Shown here: positions 6,546 through 6,548 of the stretch, piece by piece
How the letters are laid out: the number at the start of each line of letters is the position of its first letter
Position numbering within the stretch: position 1 is the stretch's first letter
Assembly (NCBI GenBank): GCA_030621455.1
Contig: JAUXHQ010000115.1
Coordinates: 1 to 6,548, forward strand
Source of the DNA: Deltaproteobacteria bacterium
GTDB lineage: Bacteria; Desulfobacterota; UBA8473
Direction of reading: 5' to 3'
DNA length: 6,548 nt
The notes under the pieces: model-generated
What the model saw: the letters and a program-made list of their open reading frames with translations, nothing else
The model's database searches: none
What the model was told of the DNA's origin: nothing
Translations under genes and position numbers: made by a program

Positions 6546-6548
6546 ATG
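6546..6548 (+). CDS. Start codon of an unidentified gene running off the window
   Basis: The final ATG follows a perfect GGAGGTGA ribosome binding site (6532-6539) by six bases and lies about 30 bases after a good promoter. A gene almost certainly begins here. None of its coding sequence beyond the first codon is in the window, so nothing can be said about its product. Confidence 0.65.

Overview
The window looks like ordinary bacterial chromosome, densely coded on the + strand. Base composition is moderate, and AGG/AGA arginine and ATA isoleucine codons are frequent. Strong Shine-Dalgarno sites (AGGAGGG, AAGGAG, GGAGGTGA) precede most genes. An MnmG of standard bacterial type, a bacterial LonA with both AAA+ and Ser-Lys protease parts, a Pcm, and an archaeal-like nicotinate phosphoribosyltransferase with a C-terminal four-cysteine knuckle together suggest a Gram-negative, possibly anaerobic lineage, Desulfobacterota- or Nitrospirota-like. 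That placement is an impression from gene content; nothing in the window proves it.

Layout. Positions 1-765 hold the C-terminal 254 residues of MnmG (tRNA wobble-uridine modification), whose 5' part lies outside. A 330-base gap follows. It contains a 142-bp inverted-repeat element (855-996) with 29-bp arms, flanked on both sides by GCTT, which has the form of a small non-autonomous insertion (MITE-like). Positions 1096-2253 encode nicotinate phosphoribosyltransferase, with the start moved here to a GTG correctly spaced from its ribosome binding site. Positions 2307-5975 carry three co-directional protein-quality-control genes: a small heat-shock protein (Hsp20), the ATP-dependent protease Lon, and protein-L-isoaspartate O-methyltransferase (Pcm). 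Their roles fit together as holding unfolded protein, degrading damaged protein and repairing aged aspartyl residues.

The right end holds a bidirectional hairpin terminator (about 6181-6224) and a minus-strand tRNA-Arg(CCG) with an encoded CCA. There are two divergent TTGACA promoters, one for the tRNA and one for a gene whose start codon is the last three bases of the window.

No defence system, CRISPR array or complete transposon is visible. The items most worth a second look are the MITE-like element, an unusual D-stem mismatch and U73 in the tRNA, the open reading frame that continues from hsp20 through its TAG to the lon ribosome binding site, a nine-G run inside hsp20, and a 12-bp inverted repeat shared by the two divergent promoters.
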